Positions 40,647-49,469 of a stretch of 64,000 nucleotides of DNA are shown here, piece by piece. Source of the DNA: Paractinoplanes atraurantiacus (GTDB lineage: Bacteria; Actinomycetota; Actinomycetes; Mycobacteriales; Micromonosporaceae). The first letter of the stretch is position 1, and each line of letters starts with the position of its first letter. Both the position numbers and the translations under genes were made by a program. The stretch lies in contig NZ_OBDY01000003.1 of assembly GCF_900215205.1 (NCBI RefSeq), forward strand, positions 170,828 through 234,827, read 5' to 3'. The notes under the pieces were generated by a model. It was given only the letters and a program-made list of their open reading frames with translations, searched no databases and was not told the origin of the DNA.

Positions 40647-43600
40647 ATGTCCGAGCAGATCGAGTCGCCCACGACGATCCGGGACAGGGCCGTCGCGGTC
40701 GCCGACTATCTGCTCGCCGTCCGCGCCCAGATGGACCGGCCGGCGCGGGTGACACCGGCCGACGCGTACCGCCTCGATGCCCTGCCCGACCATCCGGCCT
40801 GCCAGATCGGCCCGGTTGCGGACGATCCGTCGTGGCTGCGTGTCGGTCTGCCCTCCCTGCCGCCGCCGGTCACGGTTCCGGCCGCGCTGCGCCGGCGTCT
40901 CCGCGGCGATGTCACGGCCGGTGAGGAGCCGACCTCCGAGGAGGCCGGTGACGACTTCGAGACCTGGCGCGACCAGGTCTGGCGGCCGTGGGCGCACGCG
41001 ACGGCCGAGGCCGAGAAGACCCGCGCGCTGCACCGGCAGCTGTTCGACCTCATGCATCAGATCGACATGACCGCGGCCACCACCGAGCTCGTCTGGGGGC
41101 ACGGCCTGCTCGAGACCGTCGTCAACGGCGAGCGAGTCCGCTACCCGTTGGTCGCCACGCCGGTCCTGATCGAGTACGAGCCGGACCGTTCCCTGGTCAC
41201 CGTCTCGCCGGCCGGCCCGTCGCGGTTGCAGACCGACGCCCTGGCCGGGCTCGACGAGCGCTACCTGAGCCAGCTCCTGGGCCTGGCCGGGCCGGCCGGC
41301 ACGCTCGAGGTCGACCTGTGGAGCGACCTGGAGCGGCGCGAGCTGTTCGAGCGGGCGCTGGGCCGCCTCGGCTACGACCGCCTGATCACTTCCGAGGAGA
41401 CGGCCGAGCCGCACGTCAGCGACGTCGGCGTGCTGTTCGCCCGGCCCAAGCAGCGGCTCCTGCGCGGCTTCCTGGAAAGCCTGCGCAACCGGTTGCTGGC
41501 CGGCGACACGGCCAGCATCGGCGCGCTCGCCGCCATCGTCGCCCACGAGCCCAGCAAGCTGCGAATGCCCGACGACCGGCCGGAGAGCTGGCACCGGGTC
41601 GGCGAGCGGCTGCTCATGCCACTGCCCACCAACGAGGCCCAGGAGTCGATCGCCCGCCGCCTGGCCCAGCATCGCAACGTCGCCGTCCAGGGCCCGCCCG
41701 GCACCGGCAAGACCCACACGATCCGCAACCTGATCTGCCACCTCATGGCCAACGGCAAGCGAGTGCTGGTCGTCGCGCAGAAGGAGGACCCGCTGCGGGT
41801 GCTCCGTGACGGCCTGCCCGAGGAGATCCGGGCGCTCTGCCTGGCCGTGCTGGGCCGCACCACCGACCAGCTCGTCCAGCTCCAGCTGGCCGCCCGCGAG
41901 CTGGCCGACCGGGCCGCCACGCTCGACAGGGAGGCCGAGGCGCGCCGGGTCGAGCGGCTCACCGGGCTGCTCGAGGAGGCCGAGCGTGAGCTGGCCGCCG
42001 CCCTCGGTGGCCTGCGCGCGATCGCCGAGAACGAGGCGGTCACCTATCCGATCGACGGCGCCCCGCTCACCCCGGTCGAGGTGGGCGCCTGGCTGCGGGA
42101 GCGGGCCGCCACCCGCAGCGGCATCCCCGATCCGGTCGACGGTCCGCCTCCTCTCGACGGCGCCGGGTTCCAGTCGCTGCTCGAGACGGCGGCCCGGGTC
42201 TCGCCGGCCGACCGGGCCGCGGCTCTACGGCGCCTTCCGCCAACCGATGATCTTCCCGATGCCGCCGAGGCGGCAGCGGCGCGAGCGTCGCGGGACTCAC
42301 TCGCCGTCCGCGTGTCGCGCTTGGCGTCGGCCGGTCTCGACCTTTCGGCCGTACGGGGTGAGGACGTCACCGCCGTACGATCCGACCTGCACACCGCGCT
42401 GACCTGGCTGCGCCGCCGCGAGGGCTCGTGGACCGACCGGCTGGGCCGGCTGCTCAACGACCCGCACTGGCGGACGGTCTGGGCCGATCACGTCGGGGCT
42501 ACCGAGGCGCTGCTGGCCGAGCTGGCCACGCTGACCCGCACGCTGGCCGGTCATCCGGTGACCGTTCCCGCGCCGTGGGCGGCCGAGCCCAAGAAGCTGC
42601 TGGCCCAGCTCGACGAGATCCGGCAGCGCTTCGCGAGCGGCCGTGGCCTGAGCCGGCTGCTCCAGGCCGGGCTCTACCGGCTCGCCGACGAGGTCCGGGT
42701 CGACGGCGAGCCCCTGCGCACGGTCGAGGACGTCGACGTGGCGGCCGCGTGGGTCCGGCGTGAGCGGGCCCGGCAGCGTCTCGGTGGCCACTGGACGGAG
42801 TGGATCGGCCGGCTGGCCGTTCCGGCCCCGTCCGGCGACCCGGAGATCTGGGCCGGTTCGCTGTTGGCCGAGGCCGGGCAGTCGCTGGACTGGGACGTGC
42901 GGCACTGGCCGGTGCTGGCCGGGCGCCTGGGCCGGCTCGTGCCCCAGCGGGAGCTCGATCTCGACTCGGCGCGGCTGGCCGAGGTGGCGGAGCTGCTCGA
43001 CGCGGCGGACGTCGTGGCCGAGCTGGACGCGCTCGACCGGCGGCGCCGTGAGATCGCCGAGCGGGTGGCGCCGTGGCGGCCGCTGGCCGACGCCTGGGCG
43101 GCGCTGGACGGCTGGGACGCGGAGCTGGCCGAGGTGCGCCGGCTGGAGGGGCTGCGGGCCGAGGTGGAGAGATATGCCGCGCTCCGCGACCGGCTGGCCC
43201 CGGCGGCGCCCCTCTGGGTGGCGTCTATCGAGGCCGGGCGGGTGCCGGCCGTCTCCGGGAAGGCCTGCCTGGAGGCCTGGCAGTGGCGGCGGGCGCAGAC
43301 CTGGTTCGACGAGGTGATCGGCAGCGTCGACCCGGCGGTGCTGGCCAAGCGGGTGGAGAGCGCCCGCGAGAAGATCCGGCGGCGTACGGCCGAGCTGGTC
43401 GTCGCGTCGGCCTGGCTCGAGGTGTCGCGCAGCCTGGACGACCGGCGGCGGGCCGCGCTGGCCGACTGGACCACCGCCCTCCGCAAGATCGGCAAGGGGA
43501 CCGGGCGGACGGCCGCGACCTGGCAGGCGCACGCGCAGCGGGCCATGGAGCAGGCGGTCGACGCCGTGCCGGTCTGGGTCATGTCGGTCGACCGGGCCAT

Positions 43601-45563
43601 CGAGCAGTTCGCCGGCGGCGCCCGGTTCGACGTGGTGATCGTCGACGAGGCGTCGCAGGCCGACCTGTTCGCGCTGCCGGTGCTGTCGCTGGCCGAGCGG
43701 GCCGTCGTGGTCGGCGACGACCAGCAGATCGGGCCGCAGCTCGGCTTCGTCGGCCAGGTCGGCGGCCTGATCCACAGCCATCTGGGTGATGTTCCGTCGG
43801 CCGAGCACTTCGATCCGGAGTCGTCGCTCTACGACCACGCGGTGCGGCGCTCGCCCGAGCGGATCCTGCTCACCGAGCATTTCCGCTGCGTGCCGCAGAT
43901 CATCGAGTTCTCGTCGCGCCACTACTACGACGGCAAGATCATGCCGCTGCGGGCGGACCGGCCGTCGCTGGCCCCGATCCGCACGGTCTTCCTGCCCGAC
44001 GGCGTGCGCCAGCCGATCTCCGGCTTCGGCGACGTGAACACGGCCGAGGCGCACGCGCTGGTCGAGCAGGTCGCGGCGATCGTGCGCGACCCGGCGTACG
44101 CGGGACGCACGCTCGGCGTGATCTCGCTGCTGAGCACGAGCGGCCAGGCGTCCTATCTGCTGAGTCTGCTCCGCGCGGAGATCGGCGAGGACGAGATCCA
44201 GGCCCGGCGGTTGCGGGTCGGCGACGCGTATACGTTCCAGGGCGACGAGCGCGACGTGGTGCTGGTGTCCATGGTGGTCTCCGACAACGACCCCCGGATC
44301 GCGGCCTTCACCAAGCGGGAGTACCACCGCCGGATCAACGTCGCCGCGTCCCGGGCCCGCGACCAGCTCTGGATCTTCCATTCGGTGCGTCCCGGCTCTT
44401 TGCTCGCCGACGACGCGCGGGGGCTGCTGTTGTCGTACGCGCTCAACCTGACCCCGGCCGAGGAAGCGGCCGACCTGGCCGGGCGCTGCGAGAGCGACTT
44501 CGAGCGTGACGTGCTCAAGCGGCTGCTGGCGCGCGGGTACCGGCCCGTCCCGCAGTTCCGGATCGGCGCGTACCGCATCGACTTCGTGCTGAACGCCCCC
44601 GACGGCCGTCGCCTGGCCATCGAATGCGACGGCGACGCCTATCACGGGCCGGAGCAGTGGGAGAGCGACATGCGCCGCCAGGCGGTGCTGGAGCGGGTCG
44701 GCAACTGCGTCTTCGTGCGCATCCGGGGCAGCATCTACGCCCGCGAGCCGGAGGCGGCGATGAGCCCGGTCTGGCAGCGGATCGACGAGCTCGGCATAGT
44801 GCCGCCGCCGCGCCGCACGGTGCTCGAGGTGGGTCAGTGGCAGGGCTCCGGCTCGCCGACCGCGGAGCGCCTGGCCGAGGGGGCGGCCGCGCTGGCCCGG
44901 ATGATCCCGGGCGACCGGCGGGTCCGGGTGCCGGCGACCGGCTCGCCGGCGGACAACCTGGCGGCGATCCGGGCCGCGATCACCGACCCGCCGATGGTCA
45001 CGGCGGGCGGCGACTGCGGGGTCGAGCTGGCGCCGATCGAGGCGGCGCTGGAACGCCACGGCGACGGCCTGGTGGTGGTGTGGTTCGACGCCCACGGCGA
45101 CCTCAACACCCCCGAGTCGTCCCCGTCGGGCGCGTTCCACGGCATGGTCCTGCGCACCCTGCTCGGCGAGGGCCCGGCCGACCTGAAGCCGCGCCGGACC
45201 CTGCGCCCGGCGCAGGTGGTGCTGGCCGGTGTGCGAGCGCTGGACCCACCGGAAAAGGAGTACATTTCCGACAACGCCGTCGCGATGGCGGCCCTGGACG
45301 ATCTGCCCTCGGTGGTGGCGGCCGCGGGCGCGCGGGCTGTCTACATCCACATCGACCTCGACGTGCTCGACCCGTCGTCCTTCTCATCGGTCGGCAGCCC
45401 GGCGCCGGGCGGCGTCACCCCGCGTCAGCTGGCCGCGGCGGTGCGGGCCTTGACCGAGCGCTTCCCGCTCGCCGGCCTGGGCATCACGGAGTACGAGCCC
45501 ACCACCCCGCCCGACCCCGCCGACGAGGAGGTCCTGGCCCACCTGATCCGCGCGATCTGCTGA
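40647..45563 (+). CDS. SF1 helicase - Vsr/DUF559-like nuclease - ureohydrolase (arginase-fold) fusion
   Basis: One uninterrupted frame of 1638 codons. Residues about 60-330 are an N-terminal DUF4011-like region. Helicase motifs: G-P-P-G-T-G-K-T at 349-356, Walker B V-D-E-A at 999-1002 after a long coiled-coil insert, G-D-D-Q-Q, T-E-H-F-R-C, F-Q-G-D-E-R-D and A-A-S-R-A-R. A Vsr/DUF559 nuclease follows (D1312, E1326-C-D1328-G-D). From about 1392 the frame is a ureohydrolase: G-G-D-C at 1454-1457, D1481-A-H-G-D1485, D1570-L-D1572. The usual GGDH His ligand is Cys. No stop or ribosome site separates the parts; GTG 44820 could start a separate arginase-like protein. See findings. Confidence 0.8.
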   Translation: MSEQIESPTTIRDRAVAVADYLLAVRAQMDRPARVTPADAYRLDALPDHPACQIGPVADDPSWLRVGLPSLPPPVTVPAALRRRLRGDVTAGEEPTSEEAGDDFETWRDQVWRPWAHATAEAEKTRALHRQLFDLMHQIDMTAATTELVWGHGLLETVVNGERVRYPLVATPVLIEYEPDRSLVTVSPAGPSRLQTDALAGLDERYLSQLLGLAGPAGTLEVDLWSDLERRELFERALGRLGYDRLITSEETAEPHVSDVGVLFARPKQRLLRGFLESLRNRLLAGDTASIGALAAIVAHEPSKLRMPDDRPESWHRVGERLLMPLPTNEAQESIARRLAQHRNVAVQGPPGTGKTHTIRNLICHLMANGKRVLVVAQKEDPLRVLRDGLPEEIRALCLAVLGRTTDQLVQLQLAARELADRAATLDREAEARRVERLTGLLEEAERELAAALGGLRAIAENEAVTYPIDGAPLTPVEVGAWLRERAATRSGIPDPVDGPPPLDGAGFQSLLETAARVSPADRAAALRRLPPTDDLPDAAEAAAARASRDSLAVRVSRLASAGLDLSAVRGEDVTAVRSDLHTALTWLRRREGSWTDRLGRLLNDPHWRTVWADHVGATEALLAELATLTRTLAGHPVTVPAPWAAEPKKLLAQLDEIRQRFASGRGLSRLLQAGLYRLADEVRVDGEPLRTVEDVDVAAAWVRRERARQRLGGHWTEWIGRLAVPAPSGDPEIWAGSLLAEAGQSLDWDVRHWPVLAGRLGRLVPQRELDLDSARLAEVAELLDAADVVAELDALDRRRREIAERVAPWRPLADAWAALDGWDAELAEVRRLEGLRAEVERYAALRDRLAPAAPLWVASIEAGRVPAVSGKACLEAWQWRRAQTWFDEVIGSVDPAVLAKRVESAREKIRRRTAELVVASAWLEVSRSLDDRRRAALADWTTALRKIGKGTGRTAATWQAHAQRAMEQAVDAVPVWVMSVDRAIEQFAGGARFDVVIVDEASQADLFALPVLSLAERAVVVGDDQQIGPQLGFVGQVGGLIHSHLGDVPSAEHFDPESSLYDHAVRRSPERILLTEHFRCVPQIIEFSSRHYYDGKIMPLRADRPSLAPIRTVFLPDGVRQPISGFGDVNTAEAHALVEQVAAIVRDPAYAGRTLGVISLLSTSGQASYLLSLLRAEIGEDEIQARRLRVGDAYTFQGDERDVVLVSMVVSDNDPRIAAFTKREYHRRINVAASRARDQLWIFHSVRPGSLLADDARGLLLSYALNLTPAEEAADLAGRCESDFERDVLKRLLARGYRPVPQFRIGAYRIDFVLNAPDGRRLAIECDGDAYHGPEQWESDMRRQAVLERVGNCVFVRIRGSIYAREPEAAMSPVWQRIDELGIVPPPRRTVLEVGQWQGSGSPTAERLAEGAAALARMIPGDRRVRVPATGSPADNLAAIRAAITDPPMVTAGGDCGVELAPIEAALERHGDGLVVVWFDAHGDLNTPESSPSGAFHGMVLRTLLGEGPADLKPRRTLRPAQVVLAGVRALDPPEKEYISDNAVAMAALDDLPSVVAAAGARAVYIHIDLDVLDPSSFSSVGSPAPGGVTPRQLAAAVRALTERFPLAGLGITEYEPTTPPDPADEEVLAHLIRAIC

Positions 45564-45599
45564 CCCCACGAGCCGACCGCCGGCCGGCCAATCATCGGC

Positions 45600-45684
45600 G
45601 CCGCGAGGGCGATGCGGTGCCGCGAGGGCGGTGCGGCGAGGGCGGTGCGGCGAGGGCGGGGCGGCGAGGGCGGGGCGGCGGCTG
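45600..45684. repeat. 14-bp tandem repeats GCGAGGGCGG(T/G)GCG
   Basis: Four near-perfect units of 14 bases in a row, with two degenerate units before them, lie between the stop of the helicase-arginase gene and the end of the convergent hydrolase gene. Unit copies differ only at one or two positions. No hairpin with T-run is seen. It may be a minisatellite. Confidence 0.6.
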
Positions 45685-45685
45685 A

Positions 45686-46426
45686 TTAAAGATGGGACAA
45701 GTAGGTGGTGATTGCGGTGGCGGCGCGGTGAGGGGAAGTGGTCAGGGCGTTGTGGGCGGCGCCGGGAATGGTGACCGACGTGCCGGCGGTCATCTCGGCT
45801 ACGGCGGTGCGCCAGGTCAGTGGGGCCACGGAGTCCAGGGAGCCGCCCAGCACGAGTGGGGGGACCGGTAGGCGCAGCAGGTCCTTCTCGACCTCGTTGC
45901 GCACCGAGTGGCCCACTGTGGCCAGGACGCGCCAGGGCTTGGCGTCGGCTACGTCCCGGGCCAGGATCGGGGCCTGCCACGGGGCCTCGACCAAGGTGTC
46001 CAGGAGCCAGCGGCCGATCAGGCCGCGGCGGGTGCGGGCGCGGGGGTCCGTCGTGGGGCTGGCCAGCACCACACCCGCGACCACGTCGGGGCGGTGGACG
46101 GCGAGCCGGGCGGCCACCTCGGCGCCGAAGGAGTGGCCGACCAGGCAGACCGGGCCCATGGTGCGGGCGTCCAGCCAGGCGGCCAGGTGGTCGGCGTGCT
46201 CGCCCACGTCGTAGGCGCCCGACGGCTTGTCGCTCAGACCGAAGCCGGGCAGATCCGGGACCACGACGGGATGCCGGGCGGCGAGCGCGCGCGCCGTGGG
46301 CATCAGGTAGCGGTGCGAGACGGCCAGGCCGTGCACGAGGACGACCGGCACGCCGGAGGCTTCCTCCGCCGCGACGTCGTGGATCCGCAGCCCTCGCGCG
46401 AGGGTCCAGCGGCGGTGGAAGATCAC
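45686..46426 (-). CDS. Alpha/beta hydrolase
   Basis: From GTG 46426 the protein has 246 residues. It shows V-V-L-V-H-G-L-A, the nucleophile elbow G-H-S-F-G, an acid in G-G-S-L-D-S and the catalytic His in G-A-A-H-N, all in canonical order. The longer frame to 46483 would translate the direct repeats at 46449-46480 in two different phases, so I start after them. Substrate unknown. Confidence 0.87.
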   Translation of the reverse strand: MIFHRRWTLARGLRIHDVAAEEASGVPVVLVHGLAVSHRYLMPTARALAARHPVVVPDLPGFGLSDKPSGAYDVGEHADHLAAWLDARTMGPVCLVGHSFGAEVAARLAVHRPDVVAGVVLASPTTDPRARTRRGLIGRWLLDTLVEAPWQAPILARDVADAKPWRVLATVGHSVRNEVEKDLLRLPVPPLVLGGSLDSVAPLTWRTAVAEMTAGTSVTIPGAAHNALTTSPHRAATAITTYLSHL

Positions 46427-46448
46427 GGTGTGGCTGTACCCGCCGCGT

Positions 46449-46480
46449 CGCCGGATATGCGAATAGGCGCCGGATATGCG
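46449..46480. promoter_or_regulatory. Direct repeat CGCCGGATATGCG x2
   Basis: The 13-bp motif occurs at 46449-46461 and 46468-46480, a 19-bp period. It lies behind the hydrolase start at 46426 and is a candidate operator or promoter element. Confidence 0.4.
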
Positions 46481-46553
46481 CACTTGGGCCGGGCCGAAAT
46501 GACCGGTGCCCAGGCTCGTGGAGCCTGGGCACCGGTGCCGGAGGGCTGGTGGG

Positions 46554-47378
46554 TTACTGGGTGATGGTGTTGCGGCCGGCGCCGCCGACGAGGATGTCGG
46601 TGCCCGGGCCGCCGTTCAGGCGGTCGTTGCCGTCCTGGCCGTACAGGGCGTCGTTGCCCTCGAAGCCGTCCAGCTTGTCGTTGCCGGTGCCGCCGTAGAG
46701 CTTGTCGTTGCCCTTGTGGCCGACCAGGCCGTCGTTGCCGGGGCCACCGAAGATGACGTCGTCGCCGTCGATGCCGTTCAGCGCGTCGTTGCCGTCGCCG
46801 CCGTAGATGTAGTCGTCGCCGTAGCCGCCGATGACCGTGTCGTTGCCGGAACCGCCGTCGATGATGTTGCCGCCGGACGGGTCGTCGAGGTAGTCGTGGC
46901 CCGGGCCGCCCGACAGCGAGTCGTGGCCGGCTTTGCCGTAGACGAAGTCGTTGCCGGTGCCGCCCACCAGCCGGTCCCAGCCCGTGCCGCCGATCAGGGT
47001 GTCGCTGCCGGCGTGGCCCTCGGCGTACAGGTGCACCGCCGTCTTGTTGGTGACCTTGTCGTTCTTGTCGCCGAGCAGGACGTTGACCTCGACCGGCTTC
47101 TGAGCCGTGGTGCAGCGGACCTTCGTCCGGTCGCCCTTGACCGCCTGGCAGCCCTTGCCGGCCTTGACGGCGACCCGGTCGTCGAGCGTGATCGTGCGGC
47201 CCGAGAGCGTGACGATCAGGGAGTTGGCGTGGCCGGTGGCGGCGGTGAACTTGACGACGCTGCCGTCGACCCGCGCGTTGCCGGCCGCGGCGGCGGCCTG
47301 GGCCGGGGCGGCGAACAGGGCCGTCGCCGCGACTACGGCGCCGACGGTGGCCAGCGCTTTTCCGTTGAGCAAGAACAT
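46554..47378 (-). CDS. Exported RTX calcium-binding repeat protein
   Basis: The 274-residue protein has a signal peptide ending A-P-A-Q-A-A near residue 31, a small beta domain with one pair of Cys (G-K-G-C-Q...V-R-C-T), then at least nine G-G-x-G-N-D-x-L/I-type nonapeptide repeats from about 125 to 270. Such repeats bind calcium in a parallel beta roll outside the cell. There is no catalytic domain. ATG 47378 is preceded by GGGGGA. Role probably structural or ion-dependent at the surface. Confidence 0.88.
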   Translation of the reverse strand: MFLLNGKALATVGAVVAATALFAAPAQAAAAAGNARVDGSVVKFTAATGHANSLIVTLSGRTITLDDRVAVKAGKGCQAVKGDRTKVRCTTAQKPVEVNVLLGDKNDKVTNKTAVHLYAEGHAGSDTLIGGTGWDRLVGGTGNDFVYGKAGHDSLSGGPGHDYLDDPSGGNIIDGGSGNDTVIGGYGDDYIYGGDGNDALNGIDGDDVIFGGPGNDGLVGHKGNDKLYGGTGNDKLDGFEGNDALYGQDGNDRLNGGPGTDILVGGAGRNTITQ

Positions 47379-47477
47379 GTCATCCCCCATGGATATTCAG
47401 GTCACGCGGCCTCGGGCGCCGCGATGCCGAAATCCTATGAAGACTGATCACTTGCTCAACTCACCGTTTCGTGCCAC

Positions 47478-49085
47478 TCACGCTCTGACTGTCTCGGTCA
47501 GCTCGATGCGGGCCTTCACCCGGCAGTAGTTCGACAGCAGGGTCACCAGCGCCGGTCCGTCGATCAGCTCCAGCGGGCGGCCGGCCAGCGCCTCGTACGC
47601 CTCGGGCTCGATGCCGCCCAGCGAGACCAGGATGCCCTTGGTGGCGCCGGCCGCACTGACCGCGCCGGCCAGGGCGTGCACCGCCGCCGAGCCGGCGGCC
47701 GGGCCCCGGGACGCGAACAGGACCACCGGGCCGCCGAAGATCGGGCGGGGGTCGGTGCACAGCCAGCGGGTGCCGGCGCCCGTCCGGGTCGGCGCGCCCA
47801 TCTGCAGGCCCATCACGCCGAACAGGTCGGCCAGCTGCTGCTCCCAGGCCGCGTCGGGCAGGGTGACCAGGTTGGGGCGCTCGTCGATCTCGGCCAGGAC
47901 GTTGAACTCCTCGGTGAAGTCGCGGTCGGCGTCACGGTCGAAATCGATCTTCGGGGAGATGCCGGCCAGCTCGTCGGGGCTGGGGGACAGGGCTCCTTCG
48001 AGGTGTTTCACGCAGGCCACCGGGTCGACCCGGCGCAGCTTGATCGCGGCGAACGTGTCGCGGCCGGTCTTGACCGAGACCAGGCACGGGCGGACGAACC
48101 GGCCGGTGCGCTTGTCGATGCTGTCCACAATGCCGTTGAACGACACCTGCTGCACGAGGCCACCGCGGTCGGCCTCGATGATCTCGTGGATCGTGCGCAG
48201 GGTCACCCGGGCGATGACCTCCACGTACCGGCTGCGGATCTCACCCTCGTCGCGGGGCACCGCGGTCAGGTCGTCGCGGGTGCGGTCGTAGCGGTACTCC
48301 TTCACGATCGGCACCACCTCGATCGGCGGCAGGTGGTACTCGATCAGCAGGTGCTTCTGCTTCGGCAGGTAGGCCAGGCGGAAGTGCTGCGGGAAGTCGT
48401 CCGGGTAGACCGAGTTGCCGAGCACCATCGCGAAGTACTCGACCACCGACGCCGGGTCGGCCCCGGCCACCGCCGTGGCGAAGCGGTCCACCTCGGCGTT
48501 GTAGGCGGCCATCTGCTCCTGGTGCTTGCGGACGCTCTCCTCGTACTGCCGGCGCCGGGCCTCCAACTGCCGCTTGCGCCGTTCCTCGGCCTCGGCCCAC
48601 CGGGCCCGCGCGTCCTCGTAGGCCCGGCGGGCGCTGGCCGTCTGCTGCGCGCGCACCCGGTCACCGCCGAGGATCTTGCCGACGCCGCGCTGCGGCGGCG
48701 GCACGTAGCTGTCCCACCTCGGCTCGGGCGCCGGCCGGCCCAGCGGTCCCGGGTCGAACGGCGGCACGACCACCGGCTTCTTGAAGATCTGAAGGTCGAT
48801 GTGGTCGTCGACGTCCAGCGTGGAGATCAGCAGCGCGTCGAGGTCGCTGAGCCGGCCCCGGATCTCGGCGTTGGCCGCGGCCGCGTCGGCGTTGCGCGCC
48901 TCGACGTAGAGCCGGCGGCGCTCCCGCTGCCGGTCGGTGTCGGAGGCGGCCTGCTGCGCGGCCGCGATGGCCAGGTCGGCATTGCGCCGGATCAGGTCGC
49001 GCTGCTGCGCCGCGGCGGTGTTGGCGCGATGCTCGGCCGCCGCCTGCGTGGCGTGCACCCGCTGCATGTTCCGAATGATGCCCAT
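47478..49085 (-). CDS. Coiled-coil protein with degenerate Mrr-like C-terminal domain
   Basis: The 535-residue protein has a long charged coiled-coil (about 1-200), a mixed middle domain (Y-L-P-K-Q-K-H-L-L-I-E-Y) and a C-terminal region (about 410-525) whose order resembles Mrr restriction nucleases: L-F-G-V-M-G-L near its start, then A-G-A-T-K-G-I-L-V-S-L-G-G and L-E-L-I-D-G-P-A-L. The usual Q-x-K catalytic strand reads V-V-L-F-A-S-R-G, so nuclease activity is doubtful. Matching actinobacterial proteins are often labelled restriction endonuclease. Start 49085 chosen over 49109 by AGGG context. Confidence 0.6.
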   Translation of the reverse strand: MGIIRNMQRVHATQAAAEHRANTAAAQQRDLIRRNADLAIAAAQQAASDTDRQRERRRLYVEARNADAAAANAEIRGRLSDLDALLISTLDVDDHIDLQIFKKPVVVPPFDPGPLGRPAPEPRWDSYVPPPQRGVGKILGGDRVRAQQTASARRAYEDARARWAEAEERRKRQLEARRRQYEESVRKHQEQMAAYNAEVDRFATAVAGADPASVVEYFAMVLGNSVYPDDFPQHFRLAYLPKQKHLLIEYHLPPIEVVPIVKEYRYDRTRDDLTAVPRDEGEIRSRYVEVIARVTLRTIHEIIEADRGGLVQQVSFNGIVDSIDKRTGRFVRPCLVSVKTGRDTFAAIKLRRVDPVACVKHLEGALSPSPDELAGISPKIDFDRDADRDFTEEFNVLAEIDERPNLVTLPDAAWEQQLADLFGVMGLQMGAPTRTGAGTRWLCTDPRPIFGGPVVLFASRGPAAGSAAVHALAGAVSAAGATKGILVSLGGIEPEAYEALAGRPLELIDGPALVTLLSNYCRVKARIELTETVRA

Positions 49086-49469
49086 GCCCTGCCCTGCCCC
49101 TTGCCTCACTTACATGTCCGATCGCCACCATATCCATCCTTTCCGGATCTGGTTACGCGGCGCGTCCCCCGAAGCGCGTAGCGTGCATGCCAGCCGGCCG
49201 GGACGGGTAGGAATCGCAGTAGGTTCCACGATCGGCACGCGTAGTGACTGTCCGTCATGGAACCGGCGATATTTGCCAGCAACAATCACGCAGCGCAGTG
49301 GTCAACCGATCGGCTAATTCCCTACTCTGATCGGGCGAGAACCAGCAGCTCGTGGTTTTGTTGGCAAGCCGCGCAAAACATTGGAGCGGACGTCCACTGT
49401 TATATCGACCCCGTGACGGGTCGTAATAGTCAAGGGTTTCCGGAGACGCCGGGGGAGGTGGCGGGGGCG
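49086..49469. other. Divergent region with long leader of the EAL gene
   Basis: About 380 bases between the Mrr-like gene and the EAL-protein start. The part 49257-49469 is an open frame but lacks coding character and is less GC-rich; GACCCCGTGACGGGTC and AACCAGCAGCTCGTGGTT can each form a hairpin. I see no match to the known c-di-GMP riboswitch classes. Confidence 0.35.

Noticed and set aside
42297..45350. Long minus-strand open frame opposite the helicase-arginase gene
   Set aside because: High GC makes long antisense frames common; the product is rich in R/P/G/H/Q with no domain, whereas the plus strand has clear motifs throughout.
44820..45563. Stand-alone arginase gene annotated separately
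   Set aside because: There is no stop codon before it and no ribosome site in front of GTG 44820, so a separate gene is not better supported than the fusion; it is kept as an alternative in the text.
46554..47378. RTX cytotoxin
   Set aside because: The repeats bind calcium but there is no pore-forming or catalytic domain and no type I exporter.
49257..49469. N-terminal extension of the PAS-EAL protein
   Set aside because: Codon use is unlike the rest and a strong ribosome site precedes ATG 49470.
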